Part shown: piece after piece, positions 42,107 through 50,396 of the stretch | Layout: each line of letters begins with the position of its first letter | Numbering within the stretch: the stretch's first letter is position 1 | Assembly: GCF_002198675.1 (NCBI RefSeq) | Contig: NZ_MWLL01000080.1 | Span: forward strand, 2,012 to 59,024 | Direction: 5' to 3' | DNA length: 57,013 nt | Source of the DNA: Kineosporia sp. R_H_3 | Lineage (GTDB): Bacteria; Actinomycetota; Actinomycetes; Actinomycetales; Kineosporiaceae | The notes under the pieces: generated by a model | Told to the model about the DNA's origin: nothing | The model's database searches: none | What the model saw: only the letters and a program-made list of their open reading frames with translations | Made by a program: the position numbers and the translations under genes

Positions 42107-42115
42107 AATCGAGCG

Positions 42116-42985
42116 TCATTGCGATGCGGCGTAGCCGTGGTGGTCGGAGATCTCGGCCGCGGTGAGCGCCCGGTCGTAGACGGCGACCTCGTCGAGCCAG
42201 CCGTCGACGTACCCGGAGTCGACGTCGCCGTCCCGGCCGAGCGCCACCCCGCCGCCGACGCCGCAGCAGTCGTCCGCCGGGGGCACCGCGAGCGCGAAGA
42301 GCGGGCCGGTCGTCGCTGCGTCGTCGACGGGGACGCCGTCCACGAACAGCCGGGTGCTCTGCGCGTCCCGGCTGAGGACGACGTGGTGCCAGCCGTCGTC
42401 GAGCACCGGGCCGGCGAGGGTCTTCTGCACCGGCTGCTCGCCGTCCCGACGCTCCCAGGCGCTCGCGGTGACCCGGCCCGCGTCGACGGCCAGGTCCCAG
42501 CCGTACCAGCGCCAGCGGGCGAGCACCATGCGCCCGTCACCGGCGCCCGGGGCGGCCCGGAACCACAGCTCGACGCTCACCGCGTCCCGCGGTGCAAGGC
42601 CGGCGGCCCGCGCGTCCGAGGCGTCGACGACGTAGACGTGGGCGCCGCTGCCGTCGAGCCGCACCGACGTCCCGGCACCGGCCACCGCGCCGGGCTCACC
42701 CGTGACGACGTCGCCGACGAAGCGGGCGTCGTACCCGCCCGCGGAGTCGGCCGCCGTCCGGCCGGTCGTCTCGTCGAGCCGCCACCAGGCGACCGGTCCG
42801 GCGGTGCGGACGGCACCGGCGTAGTCGTCGCCCGTCGCGGGGCTCGCGGCCGGCGTCGTGGTCGCCGGGGCCGAGGTGGACGACGACGGGACGCCGGGTG
42901 CGGCCGACCCGGCGGTGCAGCCCGCCGTGAGCGCGACGGCGGCCGCCCCGACGAGCCACCGGCGACGTCCCCCTGACCCGTGCAT
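42116..42985 (-). CDS. Secreted lipoprotein with LamG/concanavalin-like domain
   Basis: 289 aa. The signal peptide ends in the lipobox VALTAGC (ATG at 42985 with GGGAG upstream). A Ser/Thr/Pro linker precedes a LamG/laminin-G-3 jelly roll: VAWWRLDETTGRTAADSAGG, VSVELWFRAAP, DGWHHVVLSRD, TRLFVDGVPVDD, GWLDEVAVYDRALTAAEI. These domains bind carbohydrates or surfaces; no catalytic residues are visible. Confidence 0.85.
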   Translation of the reverse strand: MHGSGGRRRWLVGAAAVALTAGCTAGSAAPGVPSSSTSAPATTTPAASPATGDDYAGAVRTAGPVAWWRLDETTGRTAADSAGGYDARFVGDVVTGEPGAVAGAGTSVRLDGSGAHVYVVDASDARAAGLAPRDAVSVELWFRAAPGAGDGRMVLARWRWYGWDLAVDAGRVTASAWERRDGEQPVQKTLAGPVLDDGWHHVVLSRDAQSTRLFVDGVPVDDAATTGPLFALAVPPADDCCGVGGGVALGRDGDVDSGYVDGWLDEVAVYDRALTAAEISDHHGYAASQ

Positions 42986-43063
42986 CACCGCTCCCGTCGT
43001 CGTGCCCGGTGCACCCGCACCGGCGCGTTCCTGCACCGGCGTTCCGTGCCCGGTCCCGATCCG

Positions 43064-46000
43064 TCAGCCCGGCAGTGCCGCCTCGACCTCGGTGAGAGCC
43101 TCGTCGACGGCCCGCACGAGCAGGTCGCCGTCCGCGTCCGAGAGCACCATCGGTGGCTTGATCTTCAGGACATTGTGGTCCGGGCCGTCGCTCGACAGCA
43201 GGACGCCGCGGCGCTTGACCGCCTCGACGACCGCGGACGCCGCGGCGCCGGCCGGGGTGCGGGCCTGCCGGTCGGTGACGAGCTCGACGCCGAGGAACAG
43301 GCCCCGGCCGCGGACGTCACCGACGAGCGGGTGCCGCTCGCCGACGGCGCGCAGGTCGGCGAGCAGCCGGCCGCCGAGCCGGGCGGCGTGCGCGCGCAGC
43401 CGCTCGTCGACGACGACGTCGAGCACGGCCTGCCCGACCCGCGCCGACACCGGGTTGCCGCCGAAGGTGTTGAAGTACTCCATCCCCGTGAGGAAGGACC
43501 GGGCCACCTCCGGCGTCGTGACGACGGCCCCGATCGGGTGCCCGTTGCCGATCGGCTTGCCGAGGGTCACGACGTCGGGGACGACGCCGTGCTCCTCGAA
43601 GGCCCACCAGGCGGTTCCGACCCGGCCGAACCCGGTCTGCACCTCGTCGGCGACGCAGATCCCGCCGGCGGCCCGCACCCGCTCGTAGGCCCCGGCGAGG
43701 AAGCCCTCGGCGAGCACGACCTGGCCGGCCGTCCCCGGGATCGCCTCCGCGAAGAACGCCGCCGGGCGTCGTCCCGCCTCCGCGATCCCGTCGAGCAGGC
43801 CGTCGAGGTCGCGCAGGTACGCGGGGACCCCGGCGTCGTCGCCGTCGCGGTGGACGCCGCGGTAGGCGTCCGGCATCGGGACGACGTGCGTGCGCTCGGG
43901 CTTGCCGAGGCCGCCGGGGGCGTCGAACTTGTACGGGCTGATGTCGATGATGCTCGTCAGGTGCCCGTGGTAGGCGTGGTCGAGCACGACGACGTCGCGG
44001 GCGCCGGTGTGCGCGTAGGCCAGCCGCAGCGCGAGGTCGTTGGCCTCGGAGCCGGAGTTGACGAGGAAGACGACGCTCAGCGGGTCGGGCATCGTGCCGG
44101 CGAGCCGCCGGGCGTACGTCGTCACCGCGTCGTGCAGGTAGCGGGTGTTCGTGTTGAGCAGCGCCTGCTGCTCCGCGGCGGCGGCGACGACCCGCGGGTG
44201 GCAGTGCCCGACGTGCGCGACGTTGTTCACGAGGTCGAGCCAGCCGCGGCCGTCGGTGTCGTAGAGGTGGGCGCCCTCGCCGCGGACGATGTGGAGCGGC
44301 TCGCGGTAGCTCAGGCTCAGTGCGGGGGAGAGGTGGTGGCTGCGCTCGCGGGCGATCTCGGGCGCGCTCCGGGGTGCGGCGCCGCGCAGGCCGCGCGGGT
44401 CGGCGAGCACGAGGTTCGGGTCGGGGGACAGGCTCTCCCAGACGGCGAGCTCCGCGCGCGGCGCGACGCCGGGCACGTCGACGCCGAGGCCGAGCAGGTC
44501 GGTGAGGAGCTGGAGGTGGAGGTGCGGCGCCCAGCCGCCGTTCTCGTGCCGGTCGCCGACCTCGGCGACGACGGCGCCTGCCGGGACCCGTTGCCCGGGC
44601 GTGAGTCTCGGCAGGGACGGGCGGGACAGGTGGCCGTACAGCGTGAAGAACGGGGCGCCGTCCGGGTGCTCGGGGGTCGCCGGTGTGCGGTGCTCGAGGA
44701 TGACGACGGGCCCGTAGTCGAGCGGCGCCGCGTTGTCCGCGAGGGCGACGACGACACCGTCGACGGGGGCGTGCACCGGGGTGCCCGCCGGCACGAACAG
44801 GTCGACGCCGAGATGCACGGACCGCTTCTCCGGCAGGCCGTCCGGCCCCGTCTCGCCGGTGTCGAAGAGGTCGGTCGTGTAGACCTGCCGGTCCTCCAGG
44901 TACGGACCGATGCCGACGCGGGCGGCGTCGATCGCGTCGGCCGACCAGTCGTACGGCCCGCGCGGCAGGTCGGCGAGCGGGGCGGCGAGCACGGGGGCGA
45001 GAGCGTCGGTGGGCAGCTGCGCGAGGTGCGCCCGGACGGCGCGCGCGTGCGGCACCGGCTCGAGGCCGCACGCCTCGCGCAGGCGGTACGTCGTCAACGG
45101 GTCGTCGCCGGACCCGTTGCGGCACAGCCGTTCCAGCAGTGCCCGGACGGCGGCCTGGCTCACGAGCAGGTACGCGTTGCCCGGGTCGGCCGCGTGCTGG
45201 ACCGCGGCCATGACGATGCTCGTCGCGAGCCGGGCCTTGACGAGTCCCTGAAGCAGCACCACCTCGGCGGCCGACAGCGGCGCCTGCGCGTGGTAGCCCT
45301 CGACGACCGGCAGGACGGCCCGCCACGGGTCGCCGGCGGTGTTGCGCGAGGCAGAGCCGTTGCGCGAGAGCGTGTCCGCCATCGCGTAGGTGAGCGCCAC
45401 CCCGAGCCCGCAGACCCGCGGCGCCCGGCAGAGGTCGCCGAAGTCGACGAGCGCGGTGACGGTGCCGTCCGGCCCGAGGACGACGTTGCCCTCGTTCGCG
45501 TCGTTGTGGACCGCCTGCTGCGGCAGCGACCCCAGCCGCGGCAGCGTGTCCGCGGCGAACCGGGTGAGGACGCCCGTGACGACGGCGCGCAGGCCCGGGT
45601 CGGTCACCGCGGCCGCGTCGGCGAGCCGGTCGGCCGCGGTGAGCAGGTTCCAGCGGTGGGTCCGGCCCAGGTGCGGGTGCTCGAACGGCGCCAGTGCTGC
45701 GTCGACCACGGCGACGGTCCGGCCGAGGCTGCGCAGGGCGGCCGCACGCGCGCTCCCGTCGGACGGTGCTCCGTCGGCCCAGGTCGTGCCGTCGGACCAG
45801 GACAGCGCCCGGCCGATCCTCGTCGCCGTCCCGTCCCCGTCAGGTGCGACGTCGACGTCGACCCACGCGGCGCCGTCCGGGGTCCGAAGGACGTGCGGCA
45901 CGAGACCCGCGGCCGGCCCGCCGGCGAGGTGCTCCAGCGCCGCGTTCTCGAGGTCGACGTCGTCGCCGTCCTCGGGTGCGTGCACCTTGACCACGGCCCG

Positions 46001-46120
46001 GCGCCCGGTCGCGCCGTCCTCGACGAGGCCGTTCCAGGTGCGCTCGCCCGGGAGCGGCCGCACCTGTCCCTCGATCCCGAACCGCGCCGCCACTCGTCCG
46101 ATGACCCGATCCATCTCCAC
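43064..46120 (-). CDS. Trifunctional fusion: APH-type kinase, M23 peptidase fold, class III aminotransferase
   Basis: 1018 aa. Residues 1-350 are a choline/aminoglycoside-type kinase with Brenner motif HNDANEGNVV (Asp207) and DFGD (Asp226). Residues about 425-545 are an M23/LysM-type domain with HLGVDLFVPAG (His436, Asp440), LYGHLS and HLHLQ (His533, His535). Residues about 590-1018 are a PLP fold-type I aminotransferase with DEVQTGFGR and Lys855 (TLGKPIGNG). AGXT2L-type aminotransferase relatives are phospho-lyases acting on phosphorylated amino alcohols, which would fit a fused kinase; the substrate is unknown. The start is ATG at 46120 (or the second Met). Confidence 0.85.
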   Translation of the reverse strand: MEMDRVIGRVAARFGIEGQVRPLPGERTWNGLVEDGATGRRAVVKVHAPEDGDDVDLENAALEHLAGGPAAGLVPHVLRTPDGAAWVDVDVAPDGDGTATRIGRALSWSDGTTWADGAPSDGSARAAALRSLGRTVAVVDAALAPFEHPHLGRTHRWNLLTAADRLADAAAVTDPGLRAVVTGVLTRFAADTLPRLGSLPQQAVHNDANEGNVVLGPDGTVTALVDFGDLCRAPRVCGLGVALTYAMADTLSRNGSASRNTAGDPWRAVLPVVEGYHAQAPLSAAEVVLLQGLVKARLATSIVMAAVQHAADPGNAYLLVSQAAVRALLERLCRNGSGDDPLTTYRLREACGLEPVPHARAVRAHLAQLPTDALAPVLAAPLADLPRGPYDWSADAIDAARVGIGPYLEDRQVYTTDLFDTGETGPDGLPEKRSVHLGVDLFVPAGTPVHAPVDGVVVALADNAAPLDYGPVVILEHRTPATPEHPDGAPFFTLYGHLSRPSLPRLTPGQRVPAGAVVAEVGDRHENGGWAPHLHLQLLTDLLGLGVDVPGVAPRAELAVWESLSPDPNLVLADPRGLRGAAPRSAPEIARERSHHLSPALSLSYREPLHIVRGEGAHLYDTDGRGWLDLVNNVAHVGHCHPRVVAAAAEQQALLNTNTRYLHDAVTTYARRLAGTMPDPLSVVFLVNSGSEANDLALRLAYAHTGARDVVVLDHAYHGHLTSIIDISPYKFDAPGGLGKPERTHVVPMPDAYRGVHRDGDDAGVPAYLRDLDGLLDGIAEAGRRPAAFFAEAIPGTAGQVVLAEGFLAGAYERVRAAGGICVADEVQTGFGRVGTAWWAFEEHGVVPDVVTLGKPIGNGHPIGAVVTTPEVARSFLTGMEYFNTFGGNPVSARVGQAVLDVVVDERLRAHAARLGGRLLADLRAVGERHPLVGDVRGRGLFLGVELVTDRQARTPAGAAASAVVEAVKRRGVLLSSDGPDHNVLKIKPPMVLSDADGDLLVRAVDEALTEVEAALPG

Positions 46121-46130
46121 CCGCCGGAGC

Positions 46131-46799
46131 CTAGGGGAGGGGCAGCGCGGCGACGCGCTCGACCATGGCGCGCGTCCCCGGCGTCAGGCCGACCCCCGCG
46201 GTGCCGGGCCAGGTGTCGACCTCGGCGCGGGCCCGGGCGACCCACGCCCGGGTGAGGGTGTAGAGGTCGGCGTAGTAGTCCGCGACGAGCCCGTTGATGT
46301 GCAGGCGCTCGGGGAACGGCGCCTCGTCGGCGAGGTAGCCCCGGCAGATCTCGGCCCCCTCGGCGATCCGGGCGGCGGCCCAGTCGTCGAGCGCGTCGAG
46401 GCTCGCGCGCAGGTCGTCCAGGCTGCCCTGGTCGGCGAAGAGCACCCGGAGCAGCGGTTCGATGTCGAGCGAGGGCTCTGCGGGGGGTGTCCCGAGCCAG
46501 GACCGCAGCGCCTCCCGCCCCGCCGGGGTGATCTCGTAGACCCGCCGCCGGCGTCTGCCTGTCAGCTCCTCCCGGACGGCCGCGAACCCTTTCGCGACAA
46601 GGCGTTTCGGCTCGGCGTAGAGCACGCTCTCGGCCCGGGGGAGGACGAACCGCAGGCTCCGTCGTGCCTGGGCGGTCAGGTCGTACGTGCCCCACGGGCG
46701 CAGCGCGAGGAGGCCGAGCACCCCGGCGGCCGTCGTCGAGCCCGGACCGGCCGGATCAGGTGTCGCGGAGGTCCCGTCGGGGCGGGCGTTGTTCGTCAC
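46131..46799 (-). CDS. PadR-family transcriptional regulator
   Basis: 222 aa. The winged helix reads GVLGLLALRPWGTYDLTAQA, YAEPKRLVAKGFA and RRRRVYEITPAGREALRSWL, with a C-terminal PadR dimerisation helix region (about 125-185). GTG at 46799 is preferred over ATG at 46820: TAAAGT sits exactly 7 nt before it (leaderless), and the ATG lies inside the operator palindrome. It is divergent from the GMC oxidoreductase gene and probably represses it. Confidence 0.85.
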   Translation of the reverse strand: MTNNARPDGTSATPDPAGPGSTTAAGVLGLLALRPWGTYDLTAQARRSLRFVLPRAESVLYAEPKRLVAKGFAAVREELTGRRRRRVYEITPAGREALRSWLGTPPAEPSLDIEPLLRVLFADQGSLDDLRASLDALDDWAAARIAEGAEICRGYLADEAPFPERLHINGLVADYYADLYTLTRAWVARARAEVDTWPGTAGVGLTPGTRAMVERVAALPLP

Positions 46800-46806
46800 G
46801 GGCTTG

Positions 46807-46857
46807 ACTTTACTCCGCATCGGAGTAACTCTCGAATGGTCCGAACCGGAGTATCGT
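46807..46857. promoter_or_regulatory. Divergent padR/GMC promoters with PadR operator
   Basis: TTACTCCG-CAT-CGGAGTAA (46810-46828) is a perfect 8-bp palindrome overlapping the padR -10 (TAAAGT on the minus strand, 46807-46812). A third half-site CGGAGTA overlaps the TATCGT -10 of the oxidoreductase (46852-46857). One repressor could thus block both promoters. Confidence 0.6.
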
Positions 46858-46878
46858 CGAGGAAGTCAGGGGAGAGAG

Positions 46879-48444
46879 ATGTTCGACTACGTCGTCGTGG
46901 GGGCGGGGGCCGCCGGGTGCGTCCTCGCGGCGCGGCTCACGCAGGACCCGGATGTCCGGGTGCTGCTCGTGGAGGCGGGCGGGGACGACCGGGCGCTCGA
47001 CGTCCGGGTGCCCGCCGCGTTCGCCAAGCTGTTCCGCACCGCACGGGACTGGGCCGTCGACACCCGGCCGCAGCCCGGGCTCGGCGGGCGCCGGCTCTTC
47101 TGGCCGCGCGGGCGGATGCTCGGGGGCAGCACGTCGATGAACGCGCAGATGTGGGTGCCCGGCGAGCGCTCCGACCTCGACGGCTGGGCCGCGGCCGGGG
47201 CCGTCGGCTGGGCCTGGGACGACGTCGCGCCCTACCTGGACCGGGCCGCCCGCACCGTCGGCGTCCGGCCGCTCCAGGAGACCGGGGTGCTCACCGGGGC
47301 CTTCCTCGAGGCCGCCGCCGGGGCGGGCGCGGACAGCGCCCGGGCGAGTGACGTGACGCAGCAGGGCGGCCGCCGGCGCAGCGCTGCGGACGCGTACCTG
47401 CGCCCGGCCCTCGGCCGGCCCAACCTCGAGGTCCGCACCGGCGTGACGGTGCGCAGGGTCGTCGTCGAGGCGGGCCGGGCGGTCGGCGTCGAGGTCGCCG
47501 GGCCGGCGGGTCCCGAGGTCGTCCGGGCCCGCCGCGAGGTCCTGCTCTCGGCGGGTGCCGTCCACAGCCCGTACCTGCTGCTGCGGTCGGGGATCGGCCC
47601 GGCGACGCACCTCGCTGCATCGGGCGTCCCGGTCGTCGCCGACCTCCCGGGCGTGGGCGAGCACCTCGCCGACCACCTCATGGCCATCACCGTGCGCCTC
47701 ACCGACGCGCCGGTCTCGCTCGCGGACGCCGCCGCGCTGCGCAACGTCGTCCGTTACCTCGTCCGGCGCCGCGGACCGCTCACCTCGAACGTCGCCGAGG
47801 CGTACGCGCTGGCCCGCACCCGCCCCGGCCTCACCGCACCCGACGTCGAGCTGGTCTTCGCCCCGGTGCCGTACCTCGACCACGGTGCGACGCCGCCGCC
47901 CGGGCACGGGTACTCGGTGGGTGCGGTGCTGCTCACCCCGCGGAGCACCGGGTCGGTCCGGCTCGCGCCCGGGGACGCCGGGGCCCCGCCGGCGGTCGAC
48001 CCGCGGTACCTGTCCGACCCCGACGGTGCGGACCTGCGGGCCCTCGTGGCCGGCGTCCGTCTGACCGGCCGGGTGCTCGACGCCCCCGCCTTCGCCCGCT
48101 TCCGGGGCCGTCCGCTGCGCCCGGCCGCCGGCGACGCCGCCCTCGCCCCGGACGCCACCGACGCGGACGTCGCGGCCTTCGTCCGGGCCCAGGCGGAGAC
48201 GATCTACCACCCGGTCGGCACCTGCCGGATGGGCACCGGCCCGGACGCCGTCGTCGGCACCGACCTGCGGGTGCGGGGCGTGCCCGGGCTGCGCGTCGTC
48301 GACGCCTCCGTCATGCCGGGCGTCGTCCGGGGACATCCTCAGGCCATGACGTACGCGATCGCCGAGAAGGCGGCCGAGGCCCTGCGGGCGGACGCCGTCC
48401 GGGGCGGCCGCGAGCGGGTCGAGCTCCGGCCGGGCCGGCGGTGA
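46879..48444 (+). CDS. GMC-family FAD-dependent oxidoreductase (choline dehydrogenase-like)
   Basis: 521 aa. The N-terminal FAD fold is YVVVGAGAAGCVLAARLT, the GMC signature 1 is WPRGRMLGGSTSMNAQMWV, and signature 2 is LLSAGAVHSPYLLLRSGIGP. The active-site pair is His444 (YHPVGTCRMG) and His486 (GHPQAMTYAIAEKAAE). GMC enzymes oxidise alcohols to aldehydes; the substrate here is unknown. ATG at 46879 has GGGGAGAGAG just before it. It is coupled by GTGA overlap to the next gene. Confidence 0.9.
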   Translation: MFDYVVVGAGAAGCVLAARLTQDPDVRVLLVEAGGDDRALDVRVPAAFAKLFRTARDWAVDTRPQPGLGGRRLFWPRGRMLGGSTSMNAQMWVPGERSDLDGWAAAGAVGWAWDDVAPYLDRAARTVGVRPLQETGVLTGAFLEAAAGAGADSARASDVTQQGGRRRSAADAYLRPALGRPNLEVRTGVTVRRVVVEAGRAVGVEVAGPAGPEVVRARREVLLSAGAVHSPYLLLRSGIGPATHLAASGVPVVADLPGVGEHLADHLMAITVRLTDAPVSLADAAALRNVVRYLVRRRGPLTSNVAEAYALARTRPGLTAPDVELVFAPVPYLDHGATPPPGHGYSVGAVLLTPRSTGSVRLAPGDAGAPPAVDPRYLSDPDGADLRALVAGVRLTGRVLDAPAFARFRGRPLRPAAGDAALAPDATDADVAAFVRAQAETIYHPVGTCRMGTGPDAVVGTDLRVRGVPGLRVVDASVMPGVVRGHPQAMTYAIAEKAAEALRADAVRGGRERVELRPGRR

Positions 48445-49214
48445 CGGCGCCCCGGCTCGTCGTCGACCGCGCCGGCGTCGCCCGCGGGCTGCTCGAGGCG
48501 GGGGCCGACCTCGCGGCGCTCCTGCGATCGCTGCCCGGCGGCGCGGCCGACCGCCCGGTGCCGGGGCTGGACTGGACCGTCGGCGAGACGGCGGCCCACG
48601 TCGTGACCGTCGTGCGACGCTCGCTGGGCGACCGGCGGCGCAGCGCGTCGCCCGCCGACACCCACGTCCTCAACGCGACCTGCCTCGACGAGCTCGCCGA
48701 GCGCCGTCCGGACCGGCTGGCGGACCTGCTCGCGGCCGAGGTGCCCGTGGTCGTCGGCGAGGTGCTGCCGCGGTTCCCGGACGACGACCTGCCCGTCGCC
48801 TTCCACGGCGGCACGACGACCCGGCTGCTCACGGCCTACGGGATCATGCTCTTCGACCTGCTCGTGCACCGCCGGGACATCGCGGCGGCGGTCGGCCGGG
48901 ACGTCCGGCTGCCGCCCGGGCCCGCGGCCCTCGGTCTGCAGGCCCTGCTCGAGCTGCTCCCTGCCTGGCTCGACCGGCGGGCCGCCGGCCCGCACGCCCC
49001 GGGCCTCGACGTCGTCCTGCGGGTCGCCGGGGACCGGTCGTACCGGCTGGTCGTCGCCTCCGGCACCCTGAGGGTCGGGCCCGCCGACGGCGTGGAGCAG
49101 GCCGCGCCCGAGGTCCGGGTCGACCCGGAGCACCTGCTGCTCGTGCTGTGCCGGCGGGTGACCCCCGACGACCCGCACCTGGCCCGGCTCCAGGGGTTCC
49201 TCGCGCCGATCTGA
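48441..49214 (+). CDS. Mycothiol-dependent maleylpyruvate isomerase-like (MDMPI/DinB_2) protein
   Basis: 257 aa. The N-terminal four-helix bundle has WTVGETAAHVVTVVRRSLGD (metal His) and LFDLLVHRRDIAAAVGRD; the C-terminal part (about 165-257) is an SCP2/MDMPI_C-like domain. These proteins use mycothiol, a thiol of actinobacteria, often in detoxification. The substrate is unknown; coupling to the GMC oxidoreductase suggests handling of its aldehyde product, which is speculative. Confidence 0.8.
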   Translation: MTAPRLVVDRAGVARGLLEAGADLAALLRSLPGGAADRPVPGLDWTVGETAAHVVTVVRRSLGDRRRSASPADTHVLNATCLDELAERRPDRLADLLAAEVPVVVGEVLPRFPDDDLPVAFHGGTTTRLLTAYGIMLFDLLVHRRDIAAAVGRDVRLPPGPAALGLQALLELLPAWLDRRAAGPHAPGLDVVLRVAGDRSYRLVVASGTLRVGPADGVEQAAPEVRVDPEHLLLVLCRRVTPDDPHLARLQGFLAPI

Positions 49215-49277
49215 GGGGCGTGGCCGACCTCCACCGCTCCTCCACACGAAGCGACCAGCAGGTCCACAGCGGCTGGC

Positions 49278-49308
49278 TACCGTCGTGGGCATGAGGTCGG
49301 ACTCGTGA
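49278..49308 (+). promoter_or_regulatory. TACCGT promoter and 5-codon leader ORF of the histidine kinase
   Basis: TACCGT (49278-49283) is 7 nt upstream of an ATG at 49291 that opens ATG AGG TCG GAC TCG TGA (MRSDS). Its stop overlaps the kinase GTG at 49305 by 4 nt. The layout is that of a leaderless micro-ORF coupled to the kinase. Confidence 0.4.
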
Positions 49309-50396
49309 GGCTGGACCTGCGCCCGCTCGACCCGGTGCGCTCCATCAAGGCCAAGCTCGGGCTGCTCGTCGCGTCGAGCATCGTCGCGGGCGTGCTCACC
49401 ACGTGGATCGGGTTCGACTACCTCGGGTGGCGCGGCCGCTGGAGCATGGCGTTCGCCGTCGCGGTGGGGCTGATCGTGACCCAGGTGCTCGCGCACGGCA
49501 TGACGTCCCCCTTGCGGCAGATGACGTCCGCGGCGCGGGAGATGGCCGCGGGCCGGCCGGCGACACCCGTCCGGACGACGAGCCGCGACGAGGTCGGCGA
49601 GCTCGCCCGCGCGTTCACCGCGATGTCCCGCGACCTCGCGAAGGTCGACCGGCAGCGCCGCGACCTGCTCGCCAACGTGGCCCACGAGCTGAAGACCCCG
49701 GTCGCCGCGCTGCGGGCCCAGCTCGAGAACCTCGTGGACGGCGTCCGCGAGCCCGACGGACCGGCCCTCACCGAGGCGCTCGACCAGACCGAGCGGCTCG
49801 CCGCACTCGTCGAGGACCTCCTCGACCTCGCCCGCGCCGACGCGGGCGTCGCCCCGCTGCGCCGGACCGCCGTGGCCGTCCGGGCGGTGGCGGACGACGT
49901 CGCGCACGAGGTCGGCATCGCCCGGCCCGGCCGCGACGTGCTCGTGGACGTCCCCGAGGACCTCACCGCGGACGCCGACCCGGCCCGGCTGCGCCAGGTG
50001 CTCGTCAACCTCGTCGACAACGCGGCCCGGCACGCCACGGAGGGCGGCCGGGTCGACGTCCGCTGCCGGTCCGACGGTGCCGGCGGGCTCGTCGTCGAGG
50101 TCACCGACGACGGCCCCGGCATCCCGCGCGACCAGTGGGACGCCGTCTTCGAGCGCTTCGAGCACGGCACCACGCCGGAGCCCGCCGGCGCCCCGGCGGG
50201 CCGGTCCGGCGGCGGCGGGACCGGGCTCGGCCTCGCCATCGCCCGTTGGGCGGTGGCGCTGCACGGCGGCCGGATCGCGGTCGTCCCCTCACCCCGCGGC
50301 TGCCGGATCCGCGCCGAGCTGCCGGCCGCACCTGTGGCGCCGTCGAACGGCACCACCCCGAACGCCCCGACGAGGCAGGAGACCTCCCGTGCCTGA
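49305..50396 (+). CDS. HAMP-domain sensor histidine kinase
   Basis: 363 aa. Two TM helices (about 18-37 and 46-64) bound an extremely short extracytoplasmic loop, so it probably senses within the membrane. A HAMP domain (about 65-117) precedes the H-box ANVAHELKTPVAALRAQLEN (phospho-His127). The ATP lid has LVNLVDNAARHA (N-box), DDGPGIP (G1) and GGTGLGLAIARWAVALHGG (G2). It overlaps the next gene by 8 nt. The likely partner is the response regulator at 40207; no regulator gene is adjacent. Confidence 0.92.
   Translation: MRLDLRPLDPVRSIKAKLGLLVASSIVAGVLTTWIGFDYLGWRGRWSMAFAVAVGLIVTQVLAHGMTSPLRQMTSAAREMAAGRPATPVRTTSRDEVGELARAFTAMSRDLAKVDRQRRDLLANVAHELKTPVAALRAQLENLVDGVREPDGPALTEALDQTERLAALVEDLLDLARADAGVAPLRRTAVAVRAVADDVAHEVGIARPGRDVLVDVPEDLTADADPARLRQVLVNLVDNAARHATEGGRVDVRCRSDGAGGLVVEVTDDGPGIPRDQWDAVFERFEHGTTPEPAGAPAGRSGGGGTGLGLAIARWAVALHGGRIAVVPSPRGCRIRAELPAAPVAPSNGTTPNAPTRQETSRA

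Noticed and set aside
42980-46255. A 1091-codon plus-strand open frame opposite the triple-fusion gene
   Set aside because: Low-complexity composition and no domain; it is the shadow of the kinase-M23-aminotransferase gene, whose active-site residues are intact on the minus strand.
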